Assembly: GCA_905116865.2 (NCBI GenBank)
Contig: CAJHNH020000206.1
Location: 246,561 to 310,560, forward strand
DNA length: 64,000 nucleotides
Direction of reading: 5' to 3'
From: Candidula unifasciata
Lineage: Eukaryota > Mollusca > Gastropoda > Stylommatophora > Geomitridae
Shown: positions 1-12,500 of the stretch, one piece after another
How the letters are laid out: every line of letters starts with the position of its first letter
How positions within the stretch are numbered: the stretch's first letter is position 1
Program-made: the position numbers and the translations under genes
Notes under the pieces: model-generated
Database searches by the model: none
The model's input: the letters and a program-made list of their open reading frames with translations, nothing else
What the model was told of the DNA's origin: nothing

Positions 1-855
1 GAAGAAGAAGAAGAAGAAAGAAGAAGAGAAGAAGAAGAAGAATAAAAGAAGAAGAAGAACGGAAGAAGAGAAAAGAAGTAGAAGAAGAAGAAGAAGAAGA
101 AGAAGAAGAAGAAGAAGAACTGCAAGTAAAAAAAGTAGAACAAAAAGAAGACAGAAGGAAAAGAAGAAGAAGAAGACACGAAAGAACCAAAGAAAGAAAG
201 AAGAAGAAGAAAAGATAAAGAAGAAGAAGAAGAAGAAGAAGAAGAAGAAGAAGAAGAAGAAGAAGAAGAAGAAGAAGAAGAAGAAGAAGAAGAAGAAAAG
301 AAAAGAAGAAGAAGAAGAAGAAGAAGAGAGAAGAAAAGAAGAAAGAAGAGTATTACTAGAGACTGAAGAAAAAGAAGAGAAAAGATAAGAAGAAGAAAGA
401 AGAAGAAAAAGAAGGAAGAAGAAGAAGATAAGAAGAGAACAGAAGAAGAGAGACAATAGATGAAAGAAGATGTAAGAAGATGAAGAAGAAGAAGAAGAAA
501 AGAAGAAGAATGAAGAAGAAGAGAAAAGAAGAAGAAAAGAAGAAGAAGAAGAAGCTGAAGAAAGAAGAAGAAGAAGAAGAATAAGAAGAACAAGAAGAAC
601 TAGAAGGAAGAAAAAGAGAAGAAATACAATAGAACAAAAGAAGAAGATGAAGCACGTACGACTGAAGAAACCCTGTAAGATGGAAGAAGAAGGAAGAAGA
701 AGAAGAAGAAGAAGAAGAAGAAGAAGAAGAAGAAGAAGAGAAGAAAACGAAGAAAAGAAGAAGAAGAACTAGAAGAATTAGAGCGCTCTGAAGAGATAAA
801 GAGAAGAAGAAGAAAGAAGAAGAAGAATTATGAAAACGAAGAAGAAGACTTATAG
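1..855. repeat. Long GAA/AAG-rich microsatellite tract
   Basis: Almost uninterrupted purine-rich sequence built from GAA/AAG triplets with point changes and short interruptions. The complementary strand reads as poly Phe/Ser/Leu, so open frames here are composition artefacts. Several LINE and SINE-like 3' ends in this window finish in short GAA runs, for example at 2083-2096, so the tract may have grown from such a tail. That origin is an inference. Confidence 0.95.
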
Positions 856-1024
856 TATCTTAAGAACTTGAAAAGCATTTAATACCTAAGAACTTACTAG
901 GCAGAGACTCCCGGGAACCGCCCGGTTTCGAACACCGAACGTGTGCTGCAGCGAGTAGCAGCTGGATTTGAAAACAAGCCTCCTATCGACTGCGCTAAAG
1001 CGGCCCCTTACTAGAGACTGGAAA

Positions 1025-2097
1025 AACACTGACTCAGTTAAAAGAAGCAGCTCACAAAATGGGACTAGTTATCAAGATAAAAGAGAACAGTTTATAATAA
1101 CAATACATGAAACAGATGTAAGCTCTGGCCACATAAAAATTGATAATATGAAAATCAAAGGAACGGAAACATATAAGTACTTGGCTGCAAACTTCAACTG
1201 CTCCCACATGCTGAGAGAAGAAATACAATGTAGAAATAACGTATACTGAACCCTGTAACATCTCCTTAAGTCAAATTTTTCCCAACATTAAGAACGAAAT
1301 CTATAAAACATTGACAAGACTAGTTGTATTATAGCGCTCTGAAACTTGGAGCACAACTAAAAGAAATGAAGCCTTATTATAAAATTTCAAAAACAGAGTC
1401 TACACAAATCTTTGGACCCATCAGAGATGCAAACATCAGGGAATGGAGAGTGAGAAGCAACAACGAAATGCATTCTTCTTCTTCTTCAGCATTCAGAGCC
1501 CTTGAGGTTCATTGCTGCAGAAATCACCAGCCTTCATTCATCTCTCTGATTGACCTTCTCTTTCCAGTTGGTGACACCAAGTGTTTGCAGGTCTGTCTGG
1601 AAATTATCTCTCCATTGTCTTCTTGGTCTCCCTCGTGGTCTACGACCATTCATCTCCCTGGTGTGTACAGTTTTCACTTCTCTGTCATCTGAAATTCTCT
1701 CAATATGCCTTAACCATTTCAGTCTATTAGCTCTAATGATTATGAATTTCGTGGTTGCTTCTCACTCTCCATTCCCCGCTGTTTGCATCTTTGATGAAAT
1801 TTATAATCTGTTTAAATCACCATTGATCACTGGCATCATGAGGGTTAATAGACTGTAATGGCTGGGGTATACTGAGAGAATGTCAGACGACAGACAGGCA
1901 AAAACGGTCAACAAAAGGCAGCCGAACGACACGAGGCAGACCAAGAAGACGATGAAAAGATAATGTCCAGACAGACCTAAAACATTTGGCGTTACCAACT
2001 CAAAAGAAATAGTCAACCAAAGAGATGAATGGAGATGGGTGATATTTGCAGCAATGAACCTCAAGGGCTCGGAATGCTAAGAAGAAGAAGTTGAGAG
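1025..2097 (+). mobile_element. RTE-like LINE 3' fragment, interrupted by an antisense copy
   Basis: Degenerate C-terminal part of an endonuclease/reverse-transcriptase polyprotein. Visible pieces in changing frames are the post-catalytic stretch AAHKMGLVI (about 1040), SSGHIKIDNMKIKGTETYKY (about 1110-1185), REWRVRSN (about 1438-1462), and after the interruption TERMSDDRQAKTV and RDEWRW, ending NLKGSEC and a stop (1840-2080). A short GAA tail follows at 2083-2096. Frameshifts and stops make it inactive. The RTE-type assignment rests on family knowledge of this conserved tail, not on a search. Position 1472-1800 is occupied by a second copy in the opposite orientation. Confidence 0.8.
1472..1800 (-). 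mobile_element. Short RTE-like LINE 3' end inserted antisense
   Basis: Read on the minus strand, this is the same LINE tail as its host. It runs from a REWRVRSN-like motif near 1790-1740 to NLKGSEC plus stop near 1500, and ends in a GAA run (CTTCTTCTTCTT on the + strand at 1474-1487). It splits the sense copy, so the two tails face opposite ways and form an imperfect inverted repeat. It is either a separate 5'-truncated insertion or a rearranged one. Confidence 0.75.
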
Positions 2098-2599
2098 GAG
2101 AACATTATCATCTGGGTTTCTAAAATCTAACCCTAGCGTTGTGTAAGTTGTGAATGAATTGACATTGTCCCACGTCAATAATGTTTTTACGTTTGTCCAA
2201 TAAAATGTACTAGCTAATTTTTTATTGGATACTTATTGGAAGAAAATGAAGCTCAAACTCATGCTTCTTTGCGTCTGGAAATAATTGTCACTAACTTCTT
2301 TGACAATGTGTTGACCGCATCACCATCGAGAGCCGTTTGACACTGAACATTCCTTACCATCACCATGGACATCTATAAGCCTGATCATTGTGTATCAGGA
2401 AGGAATCAGACTACCAAATTTTGTTTGTGTCTTTAACCATCTTTATTTCCCTTGGGTGGGGGGGGGGAGGGTTCTAATTATACAATTGTTTATTGTATAG
2501 ATTTTTGGATAATAATTTCTTCTAAGCCACAATCAGACACATTGGACTGAAATGTTAGAATTCAGTCACTTGAGAAAAAAAAAAAATTTTCTCTGGTGT

Positions 2600-3200
2600 G
2601 ACTACATGACAGTCCTAAAGGCGACTCAAAGGGATACACGAAACAACGTGTAGAGAGAACTTACCCGCCAGCTAAACAGTCGCAGAAACAATCAAATCGT
2701 TCTCCAGTTGAACCCGGCTCACTGCGGCATACCAGGAAATGAATTAGCGGACAAACTTGCGAAAATTGGAACGAAGGAGAAACAAAACCCCATTCATTGT
2801 CATTTCCAGAAGCCAAAACACATATCAAACAAAAGTATCAGGAATTGTAGAGAGAACAAACCTCAAGTAAGCATCCACAAGACCCAATCAGCAGACTCAA
2901 CAGAAAGCAACATACAACAATTTTTCGTCTACGAACAGTACACTGCAAGCTCAACCAATACATGCATAAAATAAAGAGTGTACAGTCCCCAAAGTATGCC
3001 TATCAGAACCACAAACACCTGATCACATTCTGCAGACCTGCCCACTCTACCTCTAATTTTGAAAAGAAACCTGGCCTCAAGAGCAAAACGTGCAGAGCAA
3101 GCTTTGGGGAACCACGAAGGACCTGCAGTTACATGTGGGTTCATAGAGGCAACCAATCCGTTGGTCTAATCTGAGCAATCGAAACCGAACGCAAAGAAGA
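2600..3200 (+). mobile_element. Non-LTR retrotransposon fragment with RNase H-like end
   Basis: A frameshifted coding remnant. The motif AHCGIPGNELADKLAK (about 2717-2762) is the typical HCGxxGNExAD signature of RNase H domains at the end of Jockey/I-type LINE polyproteins. Later pieces in other frames include LNQYMHKIKS (about 2950-2980) and a C-terminal ATNPLV near 3150. Several stops and frame changes show it is dead. It lies just upstream of the first exon of the WAP gene and shares no frame with it. Confidence 0.75.
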
Positions 3201-3235
3201 ATAATTCACTTGATGTCATGCTTTCTCTCCCCCCC

Positions 3236-3238
<3 letters not shown>

Positions 3239-3282
<44 letters not shown>
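3239..3282. repeat. (CT)n microsatellite
   Basis: Pure CT dinucleotide run following a short C-run, about 140 bases before exon E1 of the WAP gene. It may add to the pyrimidine richness upstream of that exon but is too far away to be its polypyrimidine tract. Confidence 0.95.
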
Positions 3283-3288
<6 letters not shown>

Positions 3289-3423
3289 TTCCGACACTCA
3301 ATTTGAAGTAAAGTACGTTTGATACAGTTTTTGAAAATGTAATAAAGCCAGCACTCACCCACACAGAACTGCTTTGACAAGATGCATTAAAGAGCTTTCT
3401 AAAATATCTGCTCCAAAACACAG

Positions 3424-3552
3424 CTGTGACCTCTCCATCTGTAACCTGTGCTAACATGCGGTGTGGCAACGGGACGTATTGTCGTGCAGTTGTTTCCTGC
3501 TCCACTTGCCAACCCACGTACAGATGTATACCGGTTGATAACGTCCAGAAAG
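3424..3552 (+). CDS. Exon E1: small Cys-rich module, cassette 1
   Basis: Acceptor ...CACAG and donor AAAG|GTGATG enclose 43 codons, phase 1 to phase 1. The peptide has six cysteines in the pattern C-x4-C-x4-C-x6-C-x2-C-x5-C, with CANMRCGNGTYC and YRCIP, and an NGT sequon. It belongs to the general C-x-G-x2-C family of short modules also found in E4, E5 and E18. E8 is almost identical and E14 is a diverged copy. It is the first exon of the gene visible in the window. Its 1-1 phase allows cassette duplication without a frame change. Confidence 0.88.
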
Positions 3553-6500
3553 GTGATGGCTCGTTTACAGATTTTACTTTATTCAGTATGCACACTTAAA
3601 CATTTTCGCCCCATGCAATACAAGGTCTTAATATATTCCGTCGAGAACTGACAGCTCTATTTAGAATTAAAAAAAAAAAAGATTGTTGATTCGAGTTCAA
3701 GGCCAGTTAATGGATGTTTTATTTACTTATTTGTATCTTCATGCACGCATTTCGTTGTTTTTACATATACAATTGTTTGAAATAAATTTGTGTGGATGCT
3801 TCAAGTGATAGCAACACGATCCTCATTGCCAGTATCATCATCACTGTTATGATGTCACCATCATCATCATTGTTATGATGCCACCATCATCATCGTCGTC
3901 ATCATCATCACCACCACCACCACCATTGTACATCTCGAGTCCTTCAATATCATTTTCTAGGCTGACTCACTTCATTGTCACGATGGAATACAGTCAATAA
4001 CTGATCATCACCGTTTTCGACAATTATTTAACTTTCCATGTATCCCTCTATTTGTTATTTAATTTTTCTGATTTTTCTTGTCATAATTCTGCATATAGGG
4101 ACCCAACTACATTATTTTAAATCATTTTTGATAAGTTGTACCAGTTGGCAGATATTAGTAGTAGAGCTGCGGTTTACCGATCAATTGTTATGGGATCTTC
4201 CCAAATAACCTTTGTTACACAACCTTCATTGAAGAAATAGAGGAAAAACGATATCCACCTCCTGAGTGGGGTCAATTGCAGCTCTACTACTAATACAGTC
4301 ACCTGAGGGTTTAAAGTCACCTGAGGGCTCTGTCGAGGCTCGGGTAACGTGATTCGAGCTCAGCTCCGAGTCAAAATGAGGCTCGGGGGATTAGAGATCA
4401 CCTGGTGGCTTTGAGTAGGCTATGGTGGACTCTCGTGATGGGGCAGAGGATCCGAAGGTTTAGAGGCAACGATGAGCAGGGGCGGACAGTACGGAGGCCG
4501 TTTTGGAGGTTATATAATAGAATAAAGAAAACTAGGGATATTGATTGGCTTTGTGGCGGGTGAATAGAAAGTATATTTGTTATGGAGTAGAAATATATTA
4601 AAATTATAACATAGAGCTATACGACACTAAGTTTATATAAAGTATATAGTAGAATAGAGGAAGAGAAGGGTATTGACTGGCTTCTTGAGGGGGTAGAAAG
4701 TATATAAGTTAATAAGTAAAACTAATTATAGGCACGGGTGTCAGCTGAGGTCTTGGCTGGTGGTAAACAGCAGCATTATCATCAGCATCAAGCGCCAGAC
4801 CGATGGGCAAGAGGCGATAATGTCTTTCCAGGGTCTGTTGTGGTGTTGGTTGTTAGCTGATGAACGGTGATTTTGTATTTTTCAACTGATCAACATCGTG
4901 GCACACGGGTGTAACCCATAAGAGCTACGTTCTACTTCTAACTCAAACCTGAGCAAAAAGAATTTCAGCGCTGTGCACGAATTCCATTGCACCGGCAGGG
5001 ATCCTGCAATACTTTGGGTATATTTTAAATTCCAAATGTTTCCCGTGCAGTGCTGTTAGGCTACTCTTTTTCATTTTCCACATATCAAGGTATTTTGTTT
5101 TACGTGCACAACAATACAACCATATCTTAGTTATAATAATATATAGCTAAACGGTGATAGCTGTCATCACCAAATATGCCGTCGGGGGGGGGGGGGGGGG
5201 GGGAAGTTGTTATTAGTGTCTCATGGGCATATGGTGCTATGATTTTATGCAAAGCAAAAAAAGAAAGTTATGATGAAAGATTGGGTGTCATATTATAGTG
5301 TCAGGTGCCGACGGCTCAGTAAGTGAGTCGCGTTGTTGAGTCAGCTAGTAACATGAGGAATTTAAGGGATCACTGAGGGGTCCCTGTATATGGTGCTATG
5401 ACTTGAGTAGAGGAAAAAAAATGGAATTATGACAAAGGTGCGAATCAGTGGAGAAGCAAGTTGTTATGTGTCCGCTTCTTACATGAGAGGAAATAGGAGA
5501 AATATATAGAGTGACTTGACGTGTCCCAGGGACTGTGAACAGCTTATTAAGGAACTTTAGTGTCTGACTTGATAAAACCAGTGACAGACTTAAGAATTAC
5601 TTTGAGTGATTCGAGGTGTCTCAAAGAAGCAAGAAATGGAGTGATGTCCTCAAAAGAAAAAACATCTTAATACCTGTGCAAATTAATGACTTACCAAGAA
5701 ACATCAGTGAGCGAGTGATTTAGTGTGTTACAAAGGAGAAAGACTACAAATTGTGTCCCAATGGACAGAAACAACGAGTGACTTGAGATGTTCTAAGGAC
5801 AGTAAACGCCTTACCAAGGAATATCGGTGAAGCTTTACTAAGGAAAGCAAGTGAAACCTTTGCTACGTACATTCAGCAACTTGAGATGTCTCAAAGTGAG
5901 TAAGATATCGAACTCCTTAAAGTATTCAGTGTATAATGGCAGCCATTACCAGAGTACTACAGTAAACTATTTATCAAGATAAGGTAGCAACTCGAGAAGT
6001 GTCTTGACTGATTTAAGGTCACAGACAAAAAGAATATATCGAGCGATTTAGTGTGCACCAAAGGACCGAGTGCCTTACAAAAGCCATAGCTCACTTTAAG
6101 GTGTCCCTAGGATAGTGGCTGACTTACAAAGAAATTTCTGCGAAGGACTTACGAAAACCAGTGACTAACTAGAGAAGTGCACAGAGCCACTTACAAAGTA
6201 ACTCGGTGAACCACTTACAAAAACCACTAGCAAATTTGCAAGGTTCATAGTGAGATTTATGGTGTCCCTTGGCCTATAAATCCTGCTTCTAACTAGTCGA
6301 CACGACGACTTGACTCTCTCACTGAACATCAGCAAGTAACAGTATGACATGACACCAACCCAATTTACTCAGTTTCTAAAGTTGGTTACATAAAAAGTCA
6401 TAGCACCATATACCACAGGGCCTTAATACCCGACAGCTAACCGACACATGACATGCCCGCTCACTGAGCATCTGCACCTAACATGCAGTCATGTCACAAT

Positions 6501-9500
6501 AGGCAGTGACCCTCAGTGATCGTTAAAACCCCTCATGTAACTAACAACACGATGATTTGAACTTTTTCTGAAACAATAGCACATAATCATCGATACGATA
6601 CCCGCTCCTTTATCCGACTTTTACATTCTTTTTTCTTATAAAGTCGTAGTGCCATATGCACTGACCCTCAATAAGCTCTAAGCCCCTGAAGTAACTAGCT
6701 GACATGACAACTAGACCCCTCACCGATCAACCGTGACCCCAAACTATGACCTGATATCCACTCCTTTTTCCTATCTTTATTCTCTATAAAGTCATAGCTC
6801 CATATGCATAGGAGGCCCAGCTGACTCTCACAGCCCATAAAAGTCTCATGTAACTAGACGACAAGACAATTAGACTCCCTTGCTGAGCCGCTGTGACCTA
6901 ATACATATGATACTATGCCTGCCAATTTTTTAAAACTCTATATAAAGGCATAAAACCATTTGTCCAGAAGATCCCGATAATTCCTTCCCTCCATCAACCC
7001 TAAAACATTTTTTAAAATGATTGCCTATCGCCACCTAGTTGTTTAATATCATGCCAATCTATACTATTTGTATACTAATTGTTTTGCTATTAAGCTAATT
7101 AATACCCTTCTCTTCCTCTGTTCTACAATATAACGTATACAAGTCAAGCTGAATTTGATCCCTTTTACACATTTCTACTTTATAACACAGATACTTTATA
7201 ACCTCTGCAGCCAAGCTCATCAGTAACCCTAGTTTTCTTGATTATACCTAATAACCACTAGTACGTCCCAAGTACTACTCATGCCTGCTCACTGCCACCC
7301 CTAAACCCTCAGTTCCTCTGTTTTATCCGCTTCACCACTTGCGGACACATAACCACAACCACACCCGAGCCTTATCTGACCCTTGGCCACGAATCACGAG
7401 ACCCGAGCTTCACAGGTGACCTCAAACCAATAGAGCTGAAATTGACTCCGAGGCTCAACTGACCTTCATCTCTCGCTCCGGAGGTGGAATGTTTTTTTTT
7501 TTTTCTATTTATTTGGAGGAAGTGGTTTAACAAAGTCTCATCCTCATGTAGCAGGTCCTTTGCAGAACGTCGCTCTCATCACAGTCTGCCCGAAAGAAAC
7601 TTGGTCTCTCGCCAGTTCTCCCGCCTCATACACGTTCACACTCAAGGAGTCACTTATATTCTGTGCCCATCTTCGTGTCGTTCGGCCCCTGCCCCTCCTT
7701 CCTGGTACCATGCCTTCTGCTATAATTGTTTCCAATCCTAACAAAGTCTATATAGGCGAAACAAATTTGGGTGCGTAAACCTTCCCTCTGCAACTAATTT
7801 TGTCTAGTTGTTAATTTCTCATAAAGTTCGAGTTAAAGCTGCATCGTTCTGATGTATTAGATAATTTGTGGCTCAGACTAGAAAAAAAATATATATATTT
7901 CTAATTTTGGCAGTCCATTGTGGTAGCTGAGGTAACGTAGCTGCTAAACGCACGTCTGCCGGTCCGAAAGTCAAGGGTTTGTATCTACATCTAGACAGAT
8001 ATTGTTTTTTAGAGTATTGAATTTGCAAATCAGATTGACCCAGCCTAACGTATATTATTATTCAGCTTCGACCATTTTCAGTAGTTCCCGCAGCGAGCAG
8101 AATATAAATTTAAAGAAATTATGATAAAAGCTCAGTATACATCTTCATCTGGAGCGCATTGGTACAGTAGCTAGCTAGATGCTCGCCTGCGGATTCAAAG
8201 GTCACGGGTTCGACTCCAGTGGGTTCCAGTCAAACTTCTTAGAAGTAAAGACAAACGTCGTGATTTCACCAGATACCCACCGAGTTCCTCTTTGTCTATT
8301 AAATAGAGATTTAGAACTATCTGCCCAATACGCCCGAGAGCGTGATAAACTGTCCTTTAGACATCAACATCTGACACACTTATTTTCTACAATAAATTGT
8401 TTTTCCTTAAATTGTAAGTGAAAACTGATTTACTTTTATAGACTGCACTTACAGAAATCACGAAACTTATTTATAAACTCGTGAGTAATTTATAGCTAAT
8501 GTTTGTGTTCACCAGAGACGGACATTCTGTGTCAGAATGAGAACTACACTGAGGCCATCCTACTGGAGAATCCCAACAACTCTTCATCCTATAGTCTTCT
8601 GCAGTGTGGCGTTGAGGCTGGCACTCAGAAATGTCCACTGGGATCGGATTGTATACAGGGTCAGGCAGGACATGGATCCTGCTGCCAAAGACGTATTGAT
8701 CCGCCATCTATAGGCAAACCCGGGGTTTGTCCATCGGTAATGGTCACATATTCGTTTTATAAGCACAACTTTGTGAAATATATATTTGTAAAACTGTTTA
8801 AGATATTTTGAATATGTAAAATAAGTTAGTTATGACAGCTAGAAATTCCAGCATGATTTAATGTGCCTAAATTGACTCTGGTATGAAGGAAAATGTGCAG
8901 CATCGGCAGCACTTGTATTTATGAAGGAGTTATCGACTGTGGCCACCAAGAAATGGAAGTGATAACGATTACATCATTATAATACATCAGACAGTTTTCA
9001 TACATGAAACTTCGCATGACACCTGTACTATATAACAAACATATTTCAAAAGAAATGTTAGATTTTAGTAACCTAACTTGAATACCTAAGAAACTTTGCA
9101 ACAATGCGAATGTTTTATCAGATATAGAATGCATGCGATTGACAAAGTTCTTTCATGTATTATCACCAAAAGTATGACACCTGTTTTCTGAGAAAGGATC
9201 CAAGTTTGACATTTCTCCGCATTATTCATATTTGGATATTCATTTTCGATTTGTAAAAAAGAATATCAAAAGAAAACAAAACAATTACGATGTATATTTC
9301 AGGGCAATTTTTCAGCCTGTGGAGATGTGATGTGTGAAAATGATTCTGAATGCCCGGGAATCCAGAAATGTTGTTCCAGCTGTGGACAAATGTGCACTAA
9401 CCCACTCTGTGGAAATAGTGCATGTTTTGTTGGTAAGTGTAATGTAGGCCTTTTATTTGAAAGTTACTTAATCTATAATTGCACTTTTGATTAATTTTAA

Positions 9501-12500
9501 ACACAGAATGTCATTGCCTATAAAATACCACAAAATACAATTCTCGAAACGCTGTCTCTGTGTTGTCCCATGTTTATTGAGGTTTCATTCTTTGTTATGT
9601 TGTTCCTTTCTTACCCGCAAATGACTGCGGGTAACACTGAGCTGGGTTAACCATATCATGTGCACTGTATGTGCAATATACATATTTAACTAGTGAAAAT
9701 ACCAGGTAATAATGAAGCGGTGTTATTGTATCTTACAGGCGAGACCTGTGTTGACAAACAACGACCATGTCCTCCAGGATCCATGTGCACACAAGATTTA
9801 AAACCAACCTGTGTCCCTGACGGATGTGTCAAGTGTGCCTTCAACGAGGACTGCAATAAAACAGACTCTGGGTGGGTATTTCACTCAGTAAAATATGATT
9901 ATCATTATTAAAAAGAAATGTCTCCCTGATTAATCAGCAGGTTTTTTATAGAACGTCGCTGTCCTCACGATACGAACTGAAAGTTTATCTGTCTCTAGAA
10001 GGTTCTTCAGCCCTATGCGCATTCATAGTTAACGCTTCTTGAATATTCTGTCTTATAACACATTTATTTTCATTTCAAGACCATCATGACTTCTGAAATA
10101 CCCGAACTGTCATGACAGAATCCTGTTATGAGAAAGTTCTTGTAGATGTGCAGATTATTAAGGATGTCGAGGATTTTTTTCTTCTTTGTTCGTTGTATTC
10201 TATGAGCATAGGAGTGTTCACGTGTCTTTTACAAATGGCTATGTAGCAAACAATTACAGTATTTTCACATGTAAACCTAATAACTTCCCCTTTTATGTGG
10301 TGGAAATTGAAACATGACATGGAAGATCTAGCAGCTTCATGATTTACATACATTTAATAAATATCTGTAATAATCCAAACCTTATCGAGAAATTTCATTG
10401 ACATGGAGTTGAAGGAAAAGATTTAGAAGATCCTTCAGTTCTACCGCTTGATTGATTTAAACATGTCTTTTCATCGTTTAAAAAAAAAAAAAAAAGAGTG
10501 TACATTTCACTTGTCTCTTTTCATGGCGTTCAACAACAAAATGTTTGCAGATACAAATATTTCCATGTTGGGAAAATAGGACGCTGGGCTACCAGCCGGA
10601 CAATTAGGTTCGAAAGCTTGGGGCAATGATGTTGTCTTCAGAGGCCGTTAACAAATCCCAACATATTAACTGTAGACATTATTGTTTTTCGTTTATCACA
10701 TGTGATTATGTCCAGTCCTTTTATCTGTTGGTGACTGAATTAATTTTTGTTAGCGCACAGATAAGACCGAATCTAGCACTGAAGGTTTCTGGGCAGAGAG
10801 GACAGGGAATTGATCCCGCATCTCTCTAGTGATTTGCTTCAGTGTCTTTCATGGCTTGTTGTTTCTGAATTGGCTGCTGCAGTTCTAGCATCTTCATGGG
10901 AGAGGAGAGGAGCGCCAAGATGAGTGGTCACATGCAGCGACTTCCCAGGTTTTAGGATCAATTCAGAAGTCTTTCAGTGAGGTCTTGAGGTTGTCCTTGA
11001 AACGTTTCTTCTGTCCACCTTGAGAGCCTTTTTCTTTTTGTAGCTCATCATAGAAATGTCTTGTTGACAGTCGGTAGTCACGCATGTGGACTATATGACC
11101 TGCCCGGCAAAGTTGTGATTGTTTTAGAATCCAGTGAGTACTGAGCCGTCCAGCTCTGTCAAGGACTTGTTTCAACAACTTTTTGAGGCTCACTGTATGG
11201 TTCAGCTTTTTAGAATGATTCTGGTAAACGATCCATGTTTCACATGCATAGAGAATTCCAGGAAGTACGATAGTTTTGTACCTTTGAGCTTCTTTGTCCT
11301 CAGGCTGATGTTAGCTCTATTCCAGACATTTGTAGGATGACTACCAAATGCGCTGCTGGCTTTAGATATCCTTGTATTAATCTCTAGATTGACATTAACT
11401 TTCTGAGCGAGTCAGCTGCCAAGATATGTCAACCTGTTTACCGTCTTTAGTGCTCTGCCCTCCTTGACTTGGCCTGTTCAGGTAGACTTGTCCCTGGAGC
11501 TGGCTGGAACATAATATCAGTTGTGTCGATGGTTATGATAAGCTTAAGTTAGTACAGGCTTTGGATAGTTTGGATATACTAAGTTGTAGTTCAAGCTCTG
11601 CGCTCCCACAGACAGCAAAAGTAATTTTCTGACTGGTGTCCGACATTACCTTGGTTTTAGCACTTTGCCTCCTATAGACTTGCATCAGTAAGATATTTGA
11701 CATCGATACCAGCCACATTTGAAGGCATCAATCAGCATAGCGGAGAACACAATGCTGAACAGTGTTGATGCAAGCACACACCTTTGCTTTACTTCGTTTG
11801 AGACCATAACAGATTTTGAGAGCTGTCCATTTTCCTGAACTCTTGCTTGCAAATTTTTAATGGTACTATAAGTATTGGAACTCTGTGCTGGCTGCAGAAG
11901 ATTAGGATGGAGCAAACATGGGAATGCCCCGAGTGCTATGATGTCAATTGTTAACTCAACTCAACTCTAAATAACATTGCATTTATCTTTTTCTATGTTT
12001 CATGATAGATATCCACTGTTATCATGGATTGTATGTATATTTATTTGTCAATCTACCTACACAAAAATTACCATACATACCTTCGTACCAGTTAACCTAT
12101 ATGTTTGTACATTCATCTACCAGTCTAAAATATTAACACATACCTTTCTACCTTTACGACTATATCTCTGCCTAACTACCTGTATACTGCATAGATTACC
12201 TGTCTTCGTGTCTCATTATCTACAAAAGTAAGCACCTACCTACCTAGCTATCTTCAAACTTATATACTTATATTATATGTATGTGTATGTATATACATTC
12301 ATACATACATACATGCACACACACATACATATGACAACTCTGGATACTACATTCTAGATACAACTGTATTCCTTATCAACAACTGGATCAGTGTGGAGGA
12401 TGTCCTGATGGAAAGATCTGCATAGACACTCTAATCAGATGTGTACGAGCACCATGTCCTTCATTTGAGTGTGTTACTCCTAATGCCTGTGGTGGCTGTC

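Noticed and set aside
356..655. Minus-strand 99-codon Ser/Phe/Leu frame
   Set aside because: It is the complement of the GAA/AAG tract, so pure composition bias.
8151..8227. tRNA gene upstream of exon E2
   Set aside because: The B-box is perfect but no cloverleaf can be formed, and a SINE body with a known tail follows.
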